Source: Burkholderiaceae bacterium
GTDB lineage: Bacteria; Pseudomonadota; Gammaproteobacteria; Burkholderiales; Burkholderiaceae
DNA length: 16,997 bases
Direction: 5' to 3'
NCBI GenBank assembly: GCA_023253905.1
Contig: JALREG010000068.1
Location: forward strand, 1-16,997
The translations under genes and the position numbers were made by a program. Of this stretch, positions 1 through 8,084 are shown piece by piece. How positions within the stretch are numbered: the stretch's first letter is position 1; every line of letters starts with the position of its first letter. The notes under the pieces were generated by a model, which saw only the letters and a list, made by a program, of their open reading frames with translations, was not told where the DNA came from and searched no databases.

Positions 1-893
1 ACCCCGCTATCCATGAGCACCGACGCACGCTGACCCCCCGCGTCAACGATTTCTGGCAGTACGTCGATCGGGGCGGCGGATATATCGAGGCAGCGTCCGC
101 CATGGTTGGACACGACGATGCCGTCGGCGCCGCAATCGACTGCCTTCCTGGCGTCGTCCGCGCGCAGAATGCCTTTGACCAACAGCTGTCCGGGCCACCT
201 GCGGCGCAGCTCACGAATGTCATCGAAGGTCAGGTTCTCCGCGTATTCCGGCATCTTTTCGTACTGGGGAATGCCGGTGGTGCGCTGATACTTTCCAATG
301 ACCTCGATCAACCAGCGCGGATGGCGCAGCATGTCGATCACCGAGCGTGGCGTGGCCTTGAAAGGGAAGGTGTAGCCGTTACGCCGGTTGAATTCGCGGT
401 TCGGTTGAACCGGTACGTCCGCCGTGACCAGAAGCGCCTTGGCCCCCGATCCTGCCACCCTGTCGATGAGCTTCCAGGTTTGAGCCCGGTCGGTGAACAC
501 ATAGAGCTGATACCAGAGTGTGCCGCCCAGCGCGACGATCTCCTCCAGGCTGCTCATTGAGCGGGTGGCAATCGTAAAGGGAATCCCCATGGCTGCGGCA
601 GCTTTGGCGAGTTCCATTTCCCCTTGATACCAGACCAGCCCGGCAGCGCCCGTGGGGGCGATCGCCATGGGCATTGAAAAACGCTCGCCCAGCATGGTGG
701 CCTCGCAGGTGCGCTGGCTGACATCGACGAGCGCCTGCGGCCGGGCCTTGATCCTGCGAAACGCCTCGCGGTTGTGAGCCAGGGCTTCATCATCTTCCGC
801 ACCCCGGTCGATGAATTCAAAGATTCCCTTGGGCAAGCGCTTTCGCGCGGCTTCACGGACGTCGGAGAGGTTGTAAAGGCGGTCGAGGTTCAT
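1..893 (-). CDS. FMN-dependent alpha-hydroxy-acid dehydrogenase/oxidase, C-terminus beyond window
   Basis: This enzyme of the glycolate oxidase / L-lactate dehydrogenase / mandelate dehydrogenase family oxidises an alpha-hydroxy acid to the 2-oxo acid with FMN. Seen: the minus-strand frame from the ATG at 893-891 runs without a stop to the window edge (about 297 residues of a family length near 360-400). It opens MNLDRLYNLSDVREAARKRL, as family members do. It contains APTGAAGLVWYQGE, the FMN-region WYQLYV, TADVPVQPNREFNRRNGY, the lysine segment LLVKGIL, and the active-site stretch VSNHGGRCLD with the catalytic His and the substrate-binding Arg. The residue after that Arg is Cys, whereas the family signature has Gln. 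No strong ribosome binding site precedes the start; the next upstream ATG hits a stop at once. It is divergent from the PHA synthase gene. Family is certain; substrate (lactate, mandelate, glycolate or other) is not determined. Confidence 0.9.
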   Translation of the reverse strand, partial: MNLDRLYNLSDVREAARKRLPKGIFEFIDRGAEDDEALAHNREAFRRIKARPQALVDVSQRTCEATMLGERFSMPMAIAPTGAAGLVWYQGEMELAKAAAAMGIPFTIATRSMSSLEEIVALGGTLWYQLYVFTDRAQTWKLIDRVAGSGAKALLVTADVPVQPNREFNRRNGYTFPFKATPRSVIDMLRHPRWLIEVIGKYQRTTGIPQYEKMPEYAENLTFDDIRELRRRWPGQLLVKGILRADDARKAVDCGADGIVVSNHGGRCLDISAAPIDVLPEIVDAGGQRASVLMDSG

Positions 894-1131
894 ATCGAAA
901 TCATGTTGTCTTTGATGATGGGCGTCAAACTGTTGCTGTGAAGCGCGTGATCATGACTGCGCACTTCAGTTGCGGCGACCGCGATCAAACCCGTAGCGAC
1001 GCAACCCCGTCAACATGCCGGGTCGTTTTCTGAGGCCCTCCGCCATGAGCCGTCGCCCGCAGCCTTCACTACCTACGGCAGGTGCCCGCCGCCGACCTCG
1101 CGCGGTGACTGCGCCTGCGTCGACTCCGATC
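894..1131. promoter_or_regulatory. Divergent intergenic region between hydroxyacid dehydrogenase and PHA synthase
   Basis: This stretch separates two divergently transcribed genes and so should carry both promoters. I see no clear sigma-70 hexamer pair, no strong Shine-Dalgarno sequence and no long inverted repeat. The reading frame of the downstream PHA synthase is open from 1015, so 1015-1131 could also be coding if an upstream start is used. That stretch would encode an Arg/Pro-rich leader unlike the start of the family. Confidence 0.3.
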
Positions 1132-2913
1132 ATGAACACTTTGCATCCGGAGCCGCCTTTTCGGGGGGGCGCTGATGTGGATGCGGCCGCACTGGTGGCG
1201 CGACAGACCGATCAATTGGCCCAGGCCCTGCTTGCCGGCTGGACGAATGGCGTGTCGCCGGTGGCCATTTCGCTTGCCTTCAGCGACTGGCTGCTTCACC
1301 TGTATTCCTCGCCTGGAAAGCAGGTGGAGCTCCTCCGAAAGCTTTCAAGAAAATCATTGCGCTACGGGTGGTACCTGGTGCTGCTTTTGCAACAGCATGA
1401 ATGTCCGACCTGCATCGAGCCCTTGCCAGGGGATCGCCGGTTCCGTGGTGAGGCATGGAGCCGATGGCCCTTTAACGCGATGCATCAGGCGTTCCTGCTG
1501 CAGCAGCAGTGGTGGCACAACGCGACGACCGATGTCCACGGCGTGTCGCCTCATCATTTACAGTTGGTCAATTTTTGCGTACGACAGATGCTGGATGCGT
1601 GGGCGCCGGCCAATTTTCCCGCGACCAATCCGGAGGTGCTAAATGAGACAACACGCAGCGGCGGGGGTAATCTGCTGCGTGGCGCATTGAACTTGTCCGA
1701 TGACCTGCGGCGAGGCGTGCTCGCTGAACCGCCGGCGGGTGCGGAGGCGTTCGCCCCGGGCGAGGTCGTTGCGATCACACCCGGCGTGGTGGTGTTTCGG
1801 AATCGGCTGATTGAGCTGATTCAATATCTTCCGCAGACACCTTCGGTACACCCCGAACCGGTCCTGATCGTGTCGGCCTGGATCATGAAGTACTACATCC
1901 TGGATCTGTCGCCCGATCATTCGCTGATTCGTTATCTGGTACGGGCGGGATTCACAGTGTTCGCCATCTCATGGGTCAATCCGGGACCCGACGAGCGTGA
2001 CCTGTCCATGGAGGACTACCTGCAGATGGGTATCCTCGACGCCATGGCGGTGATCGGAACGATCGTGCCGCGCGCCCGAATTCATGCGACCGGCTATTGC
2101 CTGGGCGGCACATTGCTCGCCATGGCGGGGGCCGCGCTGGCTCGCGAGCGTGCACACAATCTCGCCAGCATCACGCTTTTTGCCGCGCAGGTTGACTTTG
2201 AGGAGGCGGGCGAACTGACACTCTTCATCGACCACAGTCAGGTCGCGCTGATGGAGGACATGATGGCGGCGCAAGGATTTCTCGAAACCCGTCAGATGTC
2301 GGGCGCCTTTCAGATGCTGCGCTCGAACGATCTGATCTGGTCGAGGACGCTTCGCGACTATCTTCTCGGCCAACGCGCGCCGATGACTGACCTGATGGCC
2401 TGGAATGCTGATGCCACGCGCATGCCGTATCGGATGCATAGCGACTATCTGCGCCGGCTGTTTCTGGGTAACGACCTCACGGCTGGGCGTTGTCGGGTAG
2501 GCGGCCGGGCAGTGAGTCTTGGTGATATTGATGTCGACTTGTTTGCCGTGTCCGCCCATGGCGACCATATCGCACCCTGGCGCTCGGTCTACAAACTGCA
2601 CCTTTTTACAGAGACCGAACTGTGCTTTGTGCTGGCGAGCGGGGGGCACAATACCGGGGTGATCAATCCCCCCGACGCCGCGTTTCCCTCATCAACCTAC
2701 AAGTGCGCCACCCGGCGCCGTGGCGCTCACTATGATGATGCAACCAGCTGGGCGGCGCGCGCACCGACCCAGCCCGGGTCTTGGTGGCCAACCTGGGTAG
2801 CGTGGCTTGAGGCGCGATCCAGCCGGCTTCGTACGCCGCCTCCTGCGGGCAATCCGGCCGGGGGTTTCCCCGTGCTCGGTACCGCGCCGGGTACGTATAT
2901 TCATCAGCGGTGA
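1132..2913 (+). CDS. phaC: Polyhydroxyalkanoate synthase (class I-like, PhaC)
   Basis: PHA synthase polymerises 3-hydroxyacyl-CoA, usually 3-hydroxybutyryl-CoA, into storage polyester on granules, releasing CoA. Seen: an alpha/beta-hydrolase polymerase with the lipase-like box GYCLGG holding the nucleophile Cys, the Asp in SAHGDHIAPW and the His in SGGHNTGVINPP. The N-terminal part has PLPGDRRF and SPANF-like APANFPATNPEVLNET segments. The end is GSWWPTWVAWLEARS, then a class I-type tail PGTYIHQR. The frame is open from ATG 1015 (632 residues). I chose ATG 1132 (593 residues) because it gives Cys323, Asp478 and His506, close to Cys319/Asp480/His508 of the 589-residue Cupriavidus necator enzyme as I remember it. 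No candidate start has a convincing ribosome binding site, so the start is uncertain. No phaA, phaB, phasin or phaR lies nearby, so this looks like a secondary, orphan synthase. Confidence 0.92.
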   Translation: MNTLHPEPPFRGGADVDAAALVARQTDQLAQALLAGWTNGVSPVAISLAFSDWLLHLYSSPGKQVELLRKLSRKSLRYGWYLVLLLQQHECPTCIEPLPGDRRFRGEAWSRWPFNAMHQAFLLQQQWWHNATTDVHGVSPHHLQLVNFCVRQMLDAWAPANFPATNPEVLNETTRSGGGNLLRGALNLSDDLRRGVLAEPPAGAEAFAPGEVVAITPGVVVFRNRLIELIQYLPQTPSVHPEPVLIVSAWIMKYYILDLSPDHSLIRYLVRAGFTVFAISWVNPGPDERDLSMEDYLQMGILDAMAVIGTIVPRARIHATGYCLGGTLLAMAGAALARERAHNLASITLFAAQVDFEEAGELTLFIDHSQVALMEDMMAAQGFLETRQMSGAFQMLRSNDLIWSRTLRDYLLGQRAPMTDLMAWNADATRMPYRMHSDYLRRLFLGNDLTAGRCRVGGRAVSLGDIDVDLFAVSAHGDHIAPWRSVYKLHLFTETELCFVLASGGHNTGVINPPDAAFPSSTYKCATRRRGAHYDDATSWAARAPTQPGSWWPTWVAWLEARSSRLRTPPPAGNPAGGFPVLGTAPGTYIHQR

Positions 2914-2950
2914 TGACAGGCGTGCTGTTGCGGATTTGACTCGGATTAAG

Positions 2951-2964
2951 GCGCACTTTTGCGC
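2951..2964 (+). repeat. Small inverted repeat after phaC
   Basis: GCGCA and TGCGC form a perfect 5-bp inverted repeat with a 4-nt loop in the 94-nt gap between the PHA synthase stop and the aminotransferase start. No T-tract follows, so it is a poor intrinsic terminator. It might act as a weak terminator, an operator, or have no role. Confidence 0.25.
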
Positions 2965-3007
2965 TTCCGCGTACACTTCCCGCCTCGATTCGGCAACGGA
3001 GTGTCAC

Positions 3008-4168
3008 ATGCCCGGTCTTCTGCCCAACGTCGATCCCGACGGTTTGCTTGAATATTCGGTGGTTTACACCGATCGCGCGCTCAATCACATGTCCCGGCGT
3101 TTTCAGGGCGTCATGGGCGACATCTCTGCCATTCTCAAGGAGGCCTACGGCGCTCGCTCGGCCGTGGTGGTCCCGGGGAGCGGCAGTTTCGGTATGGAGT
3201 CCGTTGCCCGGCAGTTCGCGACGGGTCAGCGTGTCATGGTGCTGCGTAACGGCTGGTTCAGCTACCGCTGGTCCCAGATCTTCGATGCCGGCGGCTTCTC
3301 AAGCCACTGCACGGTGTTGAAAGCGCGCCGGCTGAAGGCCGGAAGCCGCGAGCCGTTTGTGCCCGCTCCCATTGATGAGGTCGTGAGCGCCATTCGTGCA
3401 GAACGCCCGGCAGTGGTTTTCGCGCCTCATGTGGAAACCTCCTGCGGCCTGGTGCTGCCCGACGACTACCTTAAGGCGGTCGCGGCGGCGGCACACGAAG
3501 CGGGTGGGCTGTTTGTTCTCGACTGCATCGCCTCGGGTGCGCTTTGGGTCGACATGAGGGCCTGCGGGGTTGACGTGCTCGTGAGCGCCCCCCAGAAAGG
3601 CTGGACGGGTTCGCCCTGTTGCGCCTTCGTCATGCTGTCGGAACTCGCCCGCGAGCGCATTGACGGCACCACCAGTTCAAGTTTCTCGCTGGATCTCAAG
3701 AAGTGGCTGCAGGTGATGGAGACCTATGAGTCGGGCGCCCATGTCTATCACACCACCATGCCTACCGACGCGCTCGCCATTACCCGAGCCGCCATGGTTG
3801 AAACCCGTGAACGGGGGTTTGAGGTCTTGCGCGCCGCCCAGATCGAGCTTGGAAGGCGGGTACGCGAGGTCATGGTGCGGCATGGTTACCCCAGCGTAGC
3901 AGCCGAGGGTTTTCAGGCTTCGGGCGTCGTCGTGAGCTACACCCACGATCCCGAGATGCAAAGCAGCAAGGCTTTCCTCAACCTGGGCCTTCAAACGGCC
4001 TCAGGTGTGCCGCTGCAGTGCGACGAGGGCGCAGATTTCCGTACCTTCAGGCTTGGGCTCTTCGGGCTCGAGAAGCTGGGTCGCACCGACGCCACGGTCA
4101 AACCGCTCGAAGAAGCGCTTGTTCAGATCGAGCGTGAGCGTGCCGGGCGTCTCCCCGCTGCAGCGTGA
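3008..4168 (+). CDS. Class V PLP-dependent aminotransferase (alanine/serine-glyoxylate aminotransferase-like)
   Basis: This cytosolic PLP enzyme probably transfers an amino group between an amino acid and a 2-oxo acid; the pair is unknown. Seen: 386 residues, typical of the alanine-glyoxylate / serine-glyoxylate aminotransferase branch of fold-type I. GSGSFGMESV lies near residues 58-66 (phosphate-cup region) and HVETSCGLVLP near 141-151. Asp172 in VLDCIASG should pair with the pyridine nitrogen. Lys197 in SAPQKGW is the expected Schiff-base lysine. The C-terminal small domain contains FRTFRLGLFG, with an Arg expected to bind the substrate carboxylate. The frame is open from 2807, but ATG 3008 is preferred: GGAG at 2998-3001 sits 6 nt before it and the protein then begins like its family. 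The neighbouring PHA synthase and hydroxyacid enzyme hint at 2-oxo or hydroxy acid metabolism, but this is inference. Confidence 0.88.
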   Translation: MPGLLPNVDPDGLLEYSVVYTDRALNHMSRRFQGVMGDISAILKEAYGARSAVVVPGSGSFGMESVARQFATGQRVMVLRNGWFSYRWSQIFDAGGFSSHCTVLKARRLKAGSREPFVPAPIDEVVSAIRAERPAVVFAPHVETSCGLVLPDDYLKAVAAAAHEAGGLFVLDCIASGALWVDMRACGVDVLVSAPQKGWTGSPCCAFVMLSELARERIDGTTSSSFSLDLKKWLQVMETYESGAHVYHTTMPTDALAITRAAMVETRERGFEVLRAAQIELGRRVREVMVRHGYPSVAAEGFQASGVVVSYTHDPEMQSSKAFLNLGLQTASGVPLQCDEGADFRTFRLGLFGLEKLGRTDATVKPLEEALVQIERERAGRLPAAA

Positions 4169-4211
4169 TCTGCCGGTCACATGTCGCGCCGGGCGGGCTG
4201 GATTCCCCCCC

Positions 4212-4235
4212 GCTCGGGGCGTTTGGGCTCCGAGC
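4212..4235 (+). terminator. GC-rich stem-loop after the aminotransferase gene
   Basis: Positions 4212-4220 and 4227-4235 can pair over 9 bp (one G-U pair in the plus-strand RNA) around a 6-nt GTTTGG loop, 43 nt past the aminotransferase stop. Only TT-C-AT follows, so the U-tract is poor. It lies between convergent genes, where a terminator is expected. A second repeat, GCTGATC at 4258-4264 with GATCAGC at 4274-4280 (7 bp, 9-nt loop), overlaps the last codons of the minus-strand oxidoreductase and may be chance. Confidence 0.45.
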
Positions 4236-4252
4236 TTCATAAGGTGTGCGGT

Positions 4253-5263
4253 TCAGGGCTGATCTGATACCCGGATCAGCATCCGCCCCGTGTGTCTACG
4301 CTCAACCAGCGCATCAAACGCCTCCACCGTGTGTTCCAGCGAAAACGCGGTGGGCGGCGCCGGCCGCAACTGACCCTTCGCCACCAGGGCTGACAGCTGG
4401 TTGATCATGTCACGCATCTTGGGCGCGTGCGTCTGGCGCTCGTCGCCAGGTGTCCAGCCGGTATAAAGCCCCAGATTCACGCCGATGACGGCCACGTTTT
4501 TTACCAGCAGCAGGTTGGCGGGAACCTGAGGAATGGTTCCTCCCGCAAACCCGATCACGAGGATACGGCCCTCCGGCGCGACCGCCTTCATTGCGTGTTC
4601 GAAACTCTGACCGCCTACCGGATCGAATATCACATTGATACCGCGGCCGCCGTGCCGCTCCTTGAGCATACGGCCCAGGTCTGGCGTGTCACTGCGCCAG
4701 CCCTCGTGAGCGCCGTGTTCAAGGGCGACCTGAATGCGGGCCTCGTCTCGGGCAACAGCAATGACATGGGCGCCTGCGAGTCTGGCCAGTTCGACTGCAC
4801 ACCGACCCACGCCTCCCGCTGCGCCAAATACCAGCACGGTTTCGCCGGCCTGTAAGCGAGCGCGCCAGTGGAGCGCCGCCCAGGGCGTGCCATACGCGGC
4901 TGGCAGCAGGCAGGCGAGGTCGAACGGGACCTCTTCCGGAATCTTCCAGACCGTGTCGGCGGTGCCGACTGCTTCTTCTGCGTAACCACCCCAGTCAATG
5001 ATGCCGGCGACCCGGTCGCCCACCGCCAGATGCGAGACCTCAGGCGCCACTTCGGTGATCACCCCAGAGACCTCCGTGCCCGGAACAAACGGTAGAGGCG
5101 GCTTTCGCTGGTATCGACCCGCAACGATCAGTGAAGTACCAAAGCCGACGCAGCAGTATTTCACGGCGATTCGAACGCAGCCGGCGCGTAGCGGCGGGGG
5201 CGCAACATCACGAAGCTTCAGGTCCTGGTAGCCGGTATAGGCTTCACAGACGATTGCACGCAT
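4253..5263 (-). CDS. NADPH:quinone oxidoreductase-like medium-chain reductase (zinc-free MDR)
   Basis: This cytosolic enzyme is expected to use NADPH to reduce a quinone, enone or enoyl-thioester-type substrate. Seen: 336 residues with an N-terminal GroES-like domain (PFVPGTEVSGVI near 58-70, VGDRVAG near 81-87). It lacks the catalytic and structural zinc cysteines of true alcohol dehydrogenases. A Rossmann domain has the dinucleotide motif VFGAAGGVGRCAVELA (about 145-160), followed by the NVIFDPVGG and GRILVIGFAGG strands typical of the quinone oxidoreductase group. The ATG at 5263 has a good AGGAG ribosome binding site (5270-5274), 6 nt away. The gene starts 27 nt after the DctM stop, so it is most likely the last gene of the TRAP operon and may act on the imported compound or its CoA ester. 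Family assignment is firm; the substrate is unknown. Confidence 0.88.
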   Translation of the reverse strand: MRAIVCEAYTGYQDLKLRDVAPPPLRAGCVRIAVKYCCVGFGTSLIVAGRYQRKPPLPFVPGTEVSGVITEVAPEVSHLAVGDRVAGIIDWGGYAEEAVGTADTVWKIPEEVPFDLACLLPAAYGTPWAALHWRARLQAGETVLVFGAAGGVGRCAVELARLAGAHVIAVARDEARIQVALEHGAHEGWRSDTPDLGRMLKERHGGRGINVIFDPVGGQSFEHAMKAVAPEGRILVIGFAGGTIPQVPANLLLVKNVAVIGVNLGLYTGWTPGDERQTHAPKMRDMINQLSALVAKGQLRPAPPTAFSLEHTVEAFDALVERRHTGRMLIRVSDQP

Positions 5264-5290
5264 CAGCGACTCCTAGCGTGGTGGTGCCGA

Positions 5291-6571
5291 TCAGTAGCCC
5301 AGCATCCTGGGCAGCCAGGTAACGAGCGGCGGGAAAACAATGCACGCGATCAACAGCAGATATTGAGAAACAATGAAAGGCATGCAGTGCTTGACCAGTT
5401 CCCCCATGCGGATGCCTGTCATGCCGCAGATGACAAATAACACCACACCAACGGGAGGCGTCATCATCCCGATGATCAGATTGAGTACGAACAGGAAGGC
5501 GAAATGGGTGGGGTCGATGCCATACGACATGGCAATGGGGTGCAGCAAGGGCACCAGCATGATGTAGGCCGCATTCGACTCCAGAAACATGCCGACCACC
5601 AGGAGGAGCAGCGCCACCAGCAGGTTGAAGACCAGCGGACTCGAAGTGATGGAGCGCAGCCAGTCAGCGAGCGCCTGCGGCAGCAGATCTACGGTGAGCA
5701 GGAACGTGACGGTGGAGGCAAAGGCGATCATGGCTGCCACCACCCCCGACATGACGGCCGAGCGATAGAGAATCTCGGGCAAATCGGCGAGCTTCAATTC
5801 TCGGGTGACGAAAAATCCAAGCAGCAGGGCGCCGACCACTGCGATTGCCGCGCCCTCGGTGGCGGTGAACGCGCCCCCGATGATGCCCACGATCACGCCA
5901 ATCGGAAGCGCGAGGGTGAGCCAGGAAGCACCGGTTGCCTGCGCGAGCCGTCTGACGGTGAAGGGCTCGCCGGTCAGCGGGTAGTTGCGGCGCTTGGCGA
6001 TCCACCAGCACTGCGCCATGAAGACTGCTGTGATGATGACGCTGGGAATGGCTGCCGCCACAAAGAGGGCGCCGATCGATACCGACGAGCCTGCCATGTA
6101 GGCGTAGACAATCATGGCAGCCGACGGCGGGATGATGGGTCCGAGGTTGGCTGAGGCCGCGATCACCGCGGTGGAGAAACCGAGTCCGTAGCGCTTCTTC
6201 AGTTCTGGGCCAACCGTGGAGGACAGAGCTGCAGCGTCGGACACGGCGGTACCCGACACCAGCGACAAGATGGCACCGGCCAGCATCGCGACCTGCGCTA
6301 GCCCACCCCTCACGCGCCCCACCAGCGCATTGGCGAACAGGATCATGCGCTCCATGATCCCGCCCTTGATCATGAGTTCGCCAGCGACCATGAAGAGCGG
6401 GATAGACATCAGCGGGAATGAATTCACCGCGTTCATCATGCGGGTCGGAAGCATCCCGTAGTCAATGTCGGCCACAGCAAGTCCGGCAAGCGCCGCTACA
6501 CCCAGCGCAAAGGCCAGTGGCATACCGGCGAGTGCAGCCACGGCAAAAACCAGCATCACAAGTGTGCTCAT
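5291..6571 (-). CDS. dctM: TRAP transporter large permease (DctM)
   Basis: DctM is the ion-driven translocation subunit of a tripartite ATP-independent periplasmic transporter in the inner membrane. Seen: 426 residues, the usual length, almost wholly hydrophobic with about 11-12 predicted segments. Family-typical motifs are present: NSFPLMSIPLFMVAGELM, VSGTAVSDAAALSSTVGPELKKRYG, ASANLGPIIPPSAAMIVYAYMAGSSVSIGALF, and near the end NLIIGMMTPPVGVVLFV. The start at 6571 lies 13 nt after the DctQ stop, with only a weak AAGGG upstream, so translation is probably coupled. It works with DctQ and DctP immediately upstream. Confidence 0.95.
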   Translation of the reverse strand: MSTLVMLVFAVAALAGMPLAFALGVAALAGLAVADIDYGMLPTRMMNAVNSFPLMSIPLFMVAGELMIKGGIMERMILFANALVGRVRGGLAQVAMLAGAILSLVSGTAVSDAAALSSTVGPELKKRYGLGFSTAVIAASANLGPIIPPSAAMIVYAYMAGSSVSIGALFVAAAIPSVIITAVFMAQCWWIAKRRNYPLTGEPFTVRRLAQATGASWLTLALPIGVIVGIIGGAFTATEGAAIAVVGALLLGFFVTRELKLADLPEILYRSAVMSGVVAAMIAFASTVTFLLTVDLLPQALADWLRSITSSPLVFNLLVALLLLVVGMFLESNAAYIMLVPLLHPIAMSYGIDPTHFAFLFVLNLIIGMMTPPVGVVLFVICGMTGIRMGELVKHCMPFIVSQYLLLIACIVFPPLVTWLPRMLGY

Positions 6572-6584
6572 CGCGACCGTGCCC

Positions 6585-7079
6585 TTACTCGTGGTTGATG
6601 ACGCTGGTGCGAACAGGATCGCGCCAGAGGAGGGCGATCAGATGCAACAGGCAATGGAGCGCGCACACCGCGACCGGAACCAGAAACCAGTTGGTGCTCA
6701 CCGGAAGGGTGGGCATCAGTTCGTCCCAGGTTTCAATCGCCACCGTGACCGTGAAGTAAAGCACCACCGCCATGAGCAGCATGGCAACCAGAGAGCACAG
6801 TCGGGACAGGAGCCGCCTGGGGGCCGCCGGTACGAACTGCACAAGAAGCTCGATACCGACATGGGATCCTTCCCGCAGGCCCAACGGGATAGCCAGGAAC
6901 ATGCACCATACGAACAGGAGGCGCGAGACCTCATCGGACCAGTCGATTGAGGTATTGAAGGCATAGCGCAGCAGCACCTGGACCGATACCACCACGATCA
7001 TCAGGGCCGAGCAGACGATGACCAGCCAGCGGGCCGCGCGGTCCAGCCGCGCGAGCCCCGCTTCATAAGTGGTAAGCAC
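6585..7079 (-). CDS. dctQ: TRAP transporter small permease (DctQ)
   Basis: DctQ is the small four-helix membrane subunit that pairs with DctM. Seen: 164 residues with hydrophobic helices near 17-36, 47-62, 91-113 and 131-150. The family-like segment YAFNTSIDWSDEVSRLLFVWCMFLAIPLGLREGSHVGIELLV follows the first helix. The start is GTG at 7079-7077, just 3 nt beyond the DctP stop, which suggests translational coupling; no clear independent ribosome binding site is seen. The nearest ATG is out of frame. Confidence 0.9.
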   Translation of the reverse strand: MLTTYEAGLARLDRAARWLVIVCSALMIVVVSVQVLLRYAFNTSIDWSDEVSRLLFVWCMFLAIPLGLREGSHVGIELLVQFVPAAPRRLLSRLCSLVAMLLMAVVLYFTVTVAIETWDELMPTLPVSTNWFLVPVAVCALHCLLHLIALLWRDPVRTSVINHE

Positions 7080-7082
7080 CGC

Positions 7083-8084
7083 TTACTGCTTGGCGGCTTC
7101 GGCAAGCACGCGTGCGACCAGATCCGCCCCCGCACGCTTTTTCACGTCTTCCACGATATTGGCTGTTGCGGCGCGCATGTCGGCGATCAGTTTGGGTGAC
7201 ACCTCATCGTAGGTGACGCCACGACGTTTGATTTCCCCGATTGAGTCGGCTTCCTGAATCAAGGCGCGCTCGCGCTGATACCGAACCGCTGCATTCATCG
7301 ACTCACGAACCGCCTTCTGGTGAGCGGGCGACAGCGCTTCGAACGCCTTGCGATTGGCAATCACAACGATGAAGTCGAAAAAGTGTCCGGTATTGGACAT
7401 GAATTTCTGGACCTCAAAGTAGCGGTTTGCGTTGATGATGGAAAAAGGATTTTCCTGTCCATCGACCACACCTTGCTGGAGGGCCGAATAGAGCTCCTTG
7501 ACGTCCATGGCCACGGCGTTGGCGCCCAGCGCACGGAAGGATGCGAGGTGCGTCTCGTTGGGCTGGAGCCTGATCTTGAGACCTTTGAAATCCTCAAGCG
7601 TTTTGATGGGGCGCTTTGAGTTGGTGACGTGGCGTGCGCCGAGCTCCATGAACCCGAGCAGTGTGACGCCCTTACTCGCGATCCGGCGATCGATCTCGGC
7701 GCCAATCGGGCCATCGGTCACGCGAAACGCCTGCTCGCGGCTGGTGAACTGGAAGGGCAGTGACAGCGCCTCGAGCTCAGGAACGGTTCGGGTGAGAAAG
7801 GCCATGCCCACCCAGGTCATCTGGATGGAACCGGTGCGCACCCCCTGAACGTTTTCCTGCGCGCCACCCAGTTGCATGGCGGGAAAAAGATCGACCACAA
7901 ATTTTCCAGCGGTTGCTTTTTCAAGCTCTTCCTTGAAGAGCTTCATCGCTTCGGATGAGGTGTGCTCCACGGCAAAATTGCCCGCCGCACGCCACTTGGC
8001 CTGCGCCATGGCAGACGGCTGAGCAAAGGCGATCGCTGCAGCAGCAACGAGCGAAGCGACGAATTTCGGATGACGCAGGATCAT
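7083..8084 (-). CDS. dctP: TRAP transporter periplasmic solute-binding protein (DctP family)
   Basis: This is the periplasmic receptor that captures a small organic acid and delivers it to DctQM. Seen: 333 residues. A signal peptide (MILRHPKFVASLVAAAAIAFA, cleavage probably near AMA-QA at 25-28) precedes a DctP domain. That domain has the conserved LKGLKIR-type segment, here FKGLKIRLQPN with Arg172 expected to salt-bridge the ligand carboxylate. It also has MDVKELYSALQQGVVDGQENP (about 193-213). The frame is open far upstream to 8471, but ATG 8084 is clearly right: AAGGAG (8091-8096) precedes it and the signal peptide starts there. It is the first gene of the dctP-dctQ-dctM-oxidoreductase operon. 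The ligand cannot be predicted; C4-dicarboxylates, 2-oxo acids, sugar acids and aromatic acids are all known for the family. Confidence 0.93.
   Translation of the reverse strand: MILRHPKFVASLVAAAAIAFAQPSAMAQAKWRAAGNFAVEHTSSEAMKLFKEELEKATAGKFVVDLFPAMQLGGAQENVQGVRTGSIQMTWVGMAFLTRTVPELEALSLPFQFTSREQAFRVTDGPIGAEIDRRIASKGVTLLGFMELGARHVTNSKRPIKTLEDFKGLKIRLQPNETHLASFRALGANAVAMDVKELYSALQQGVVDGQENPFSIINANRYFEVQKFMSNTGHFFDFIVVIANRKAFEALSPAHQKAVRESMNAAVRYQRERALIQEADSIGEIKRRGVTYDEVSPKLIADMRAATANIVEDVKKRAGADLVARVLAEAAKQ

Noticed and set aside
1969..2649. 226-residue minus-strand open frame inside phaC
   Set aside because: It is antisense to the PHA synthase catalytic region and shows no recognisable domain.
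2936..2977. Possible sigma-70 promoter (TTGACT at 2936, TACACT at 2972) before the aminotransferase
   Set aside because: The hexamers are 30 nt apart, far from the usual 16-18 nt spacing.
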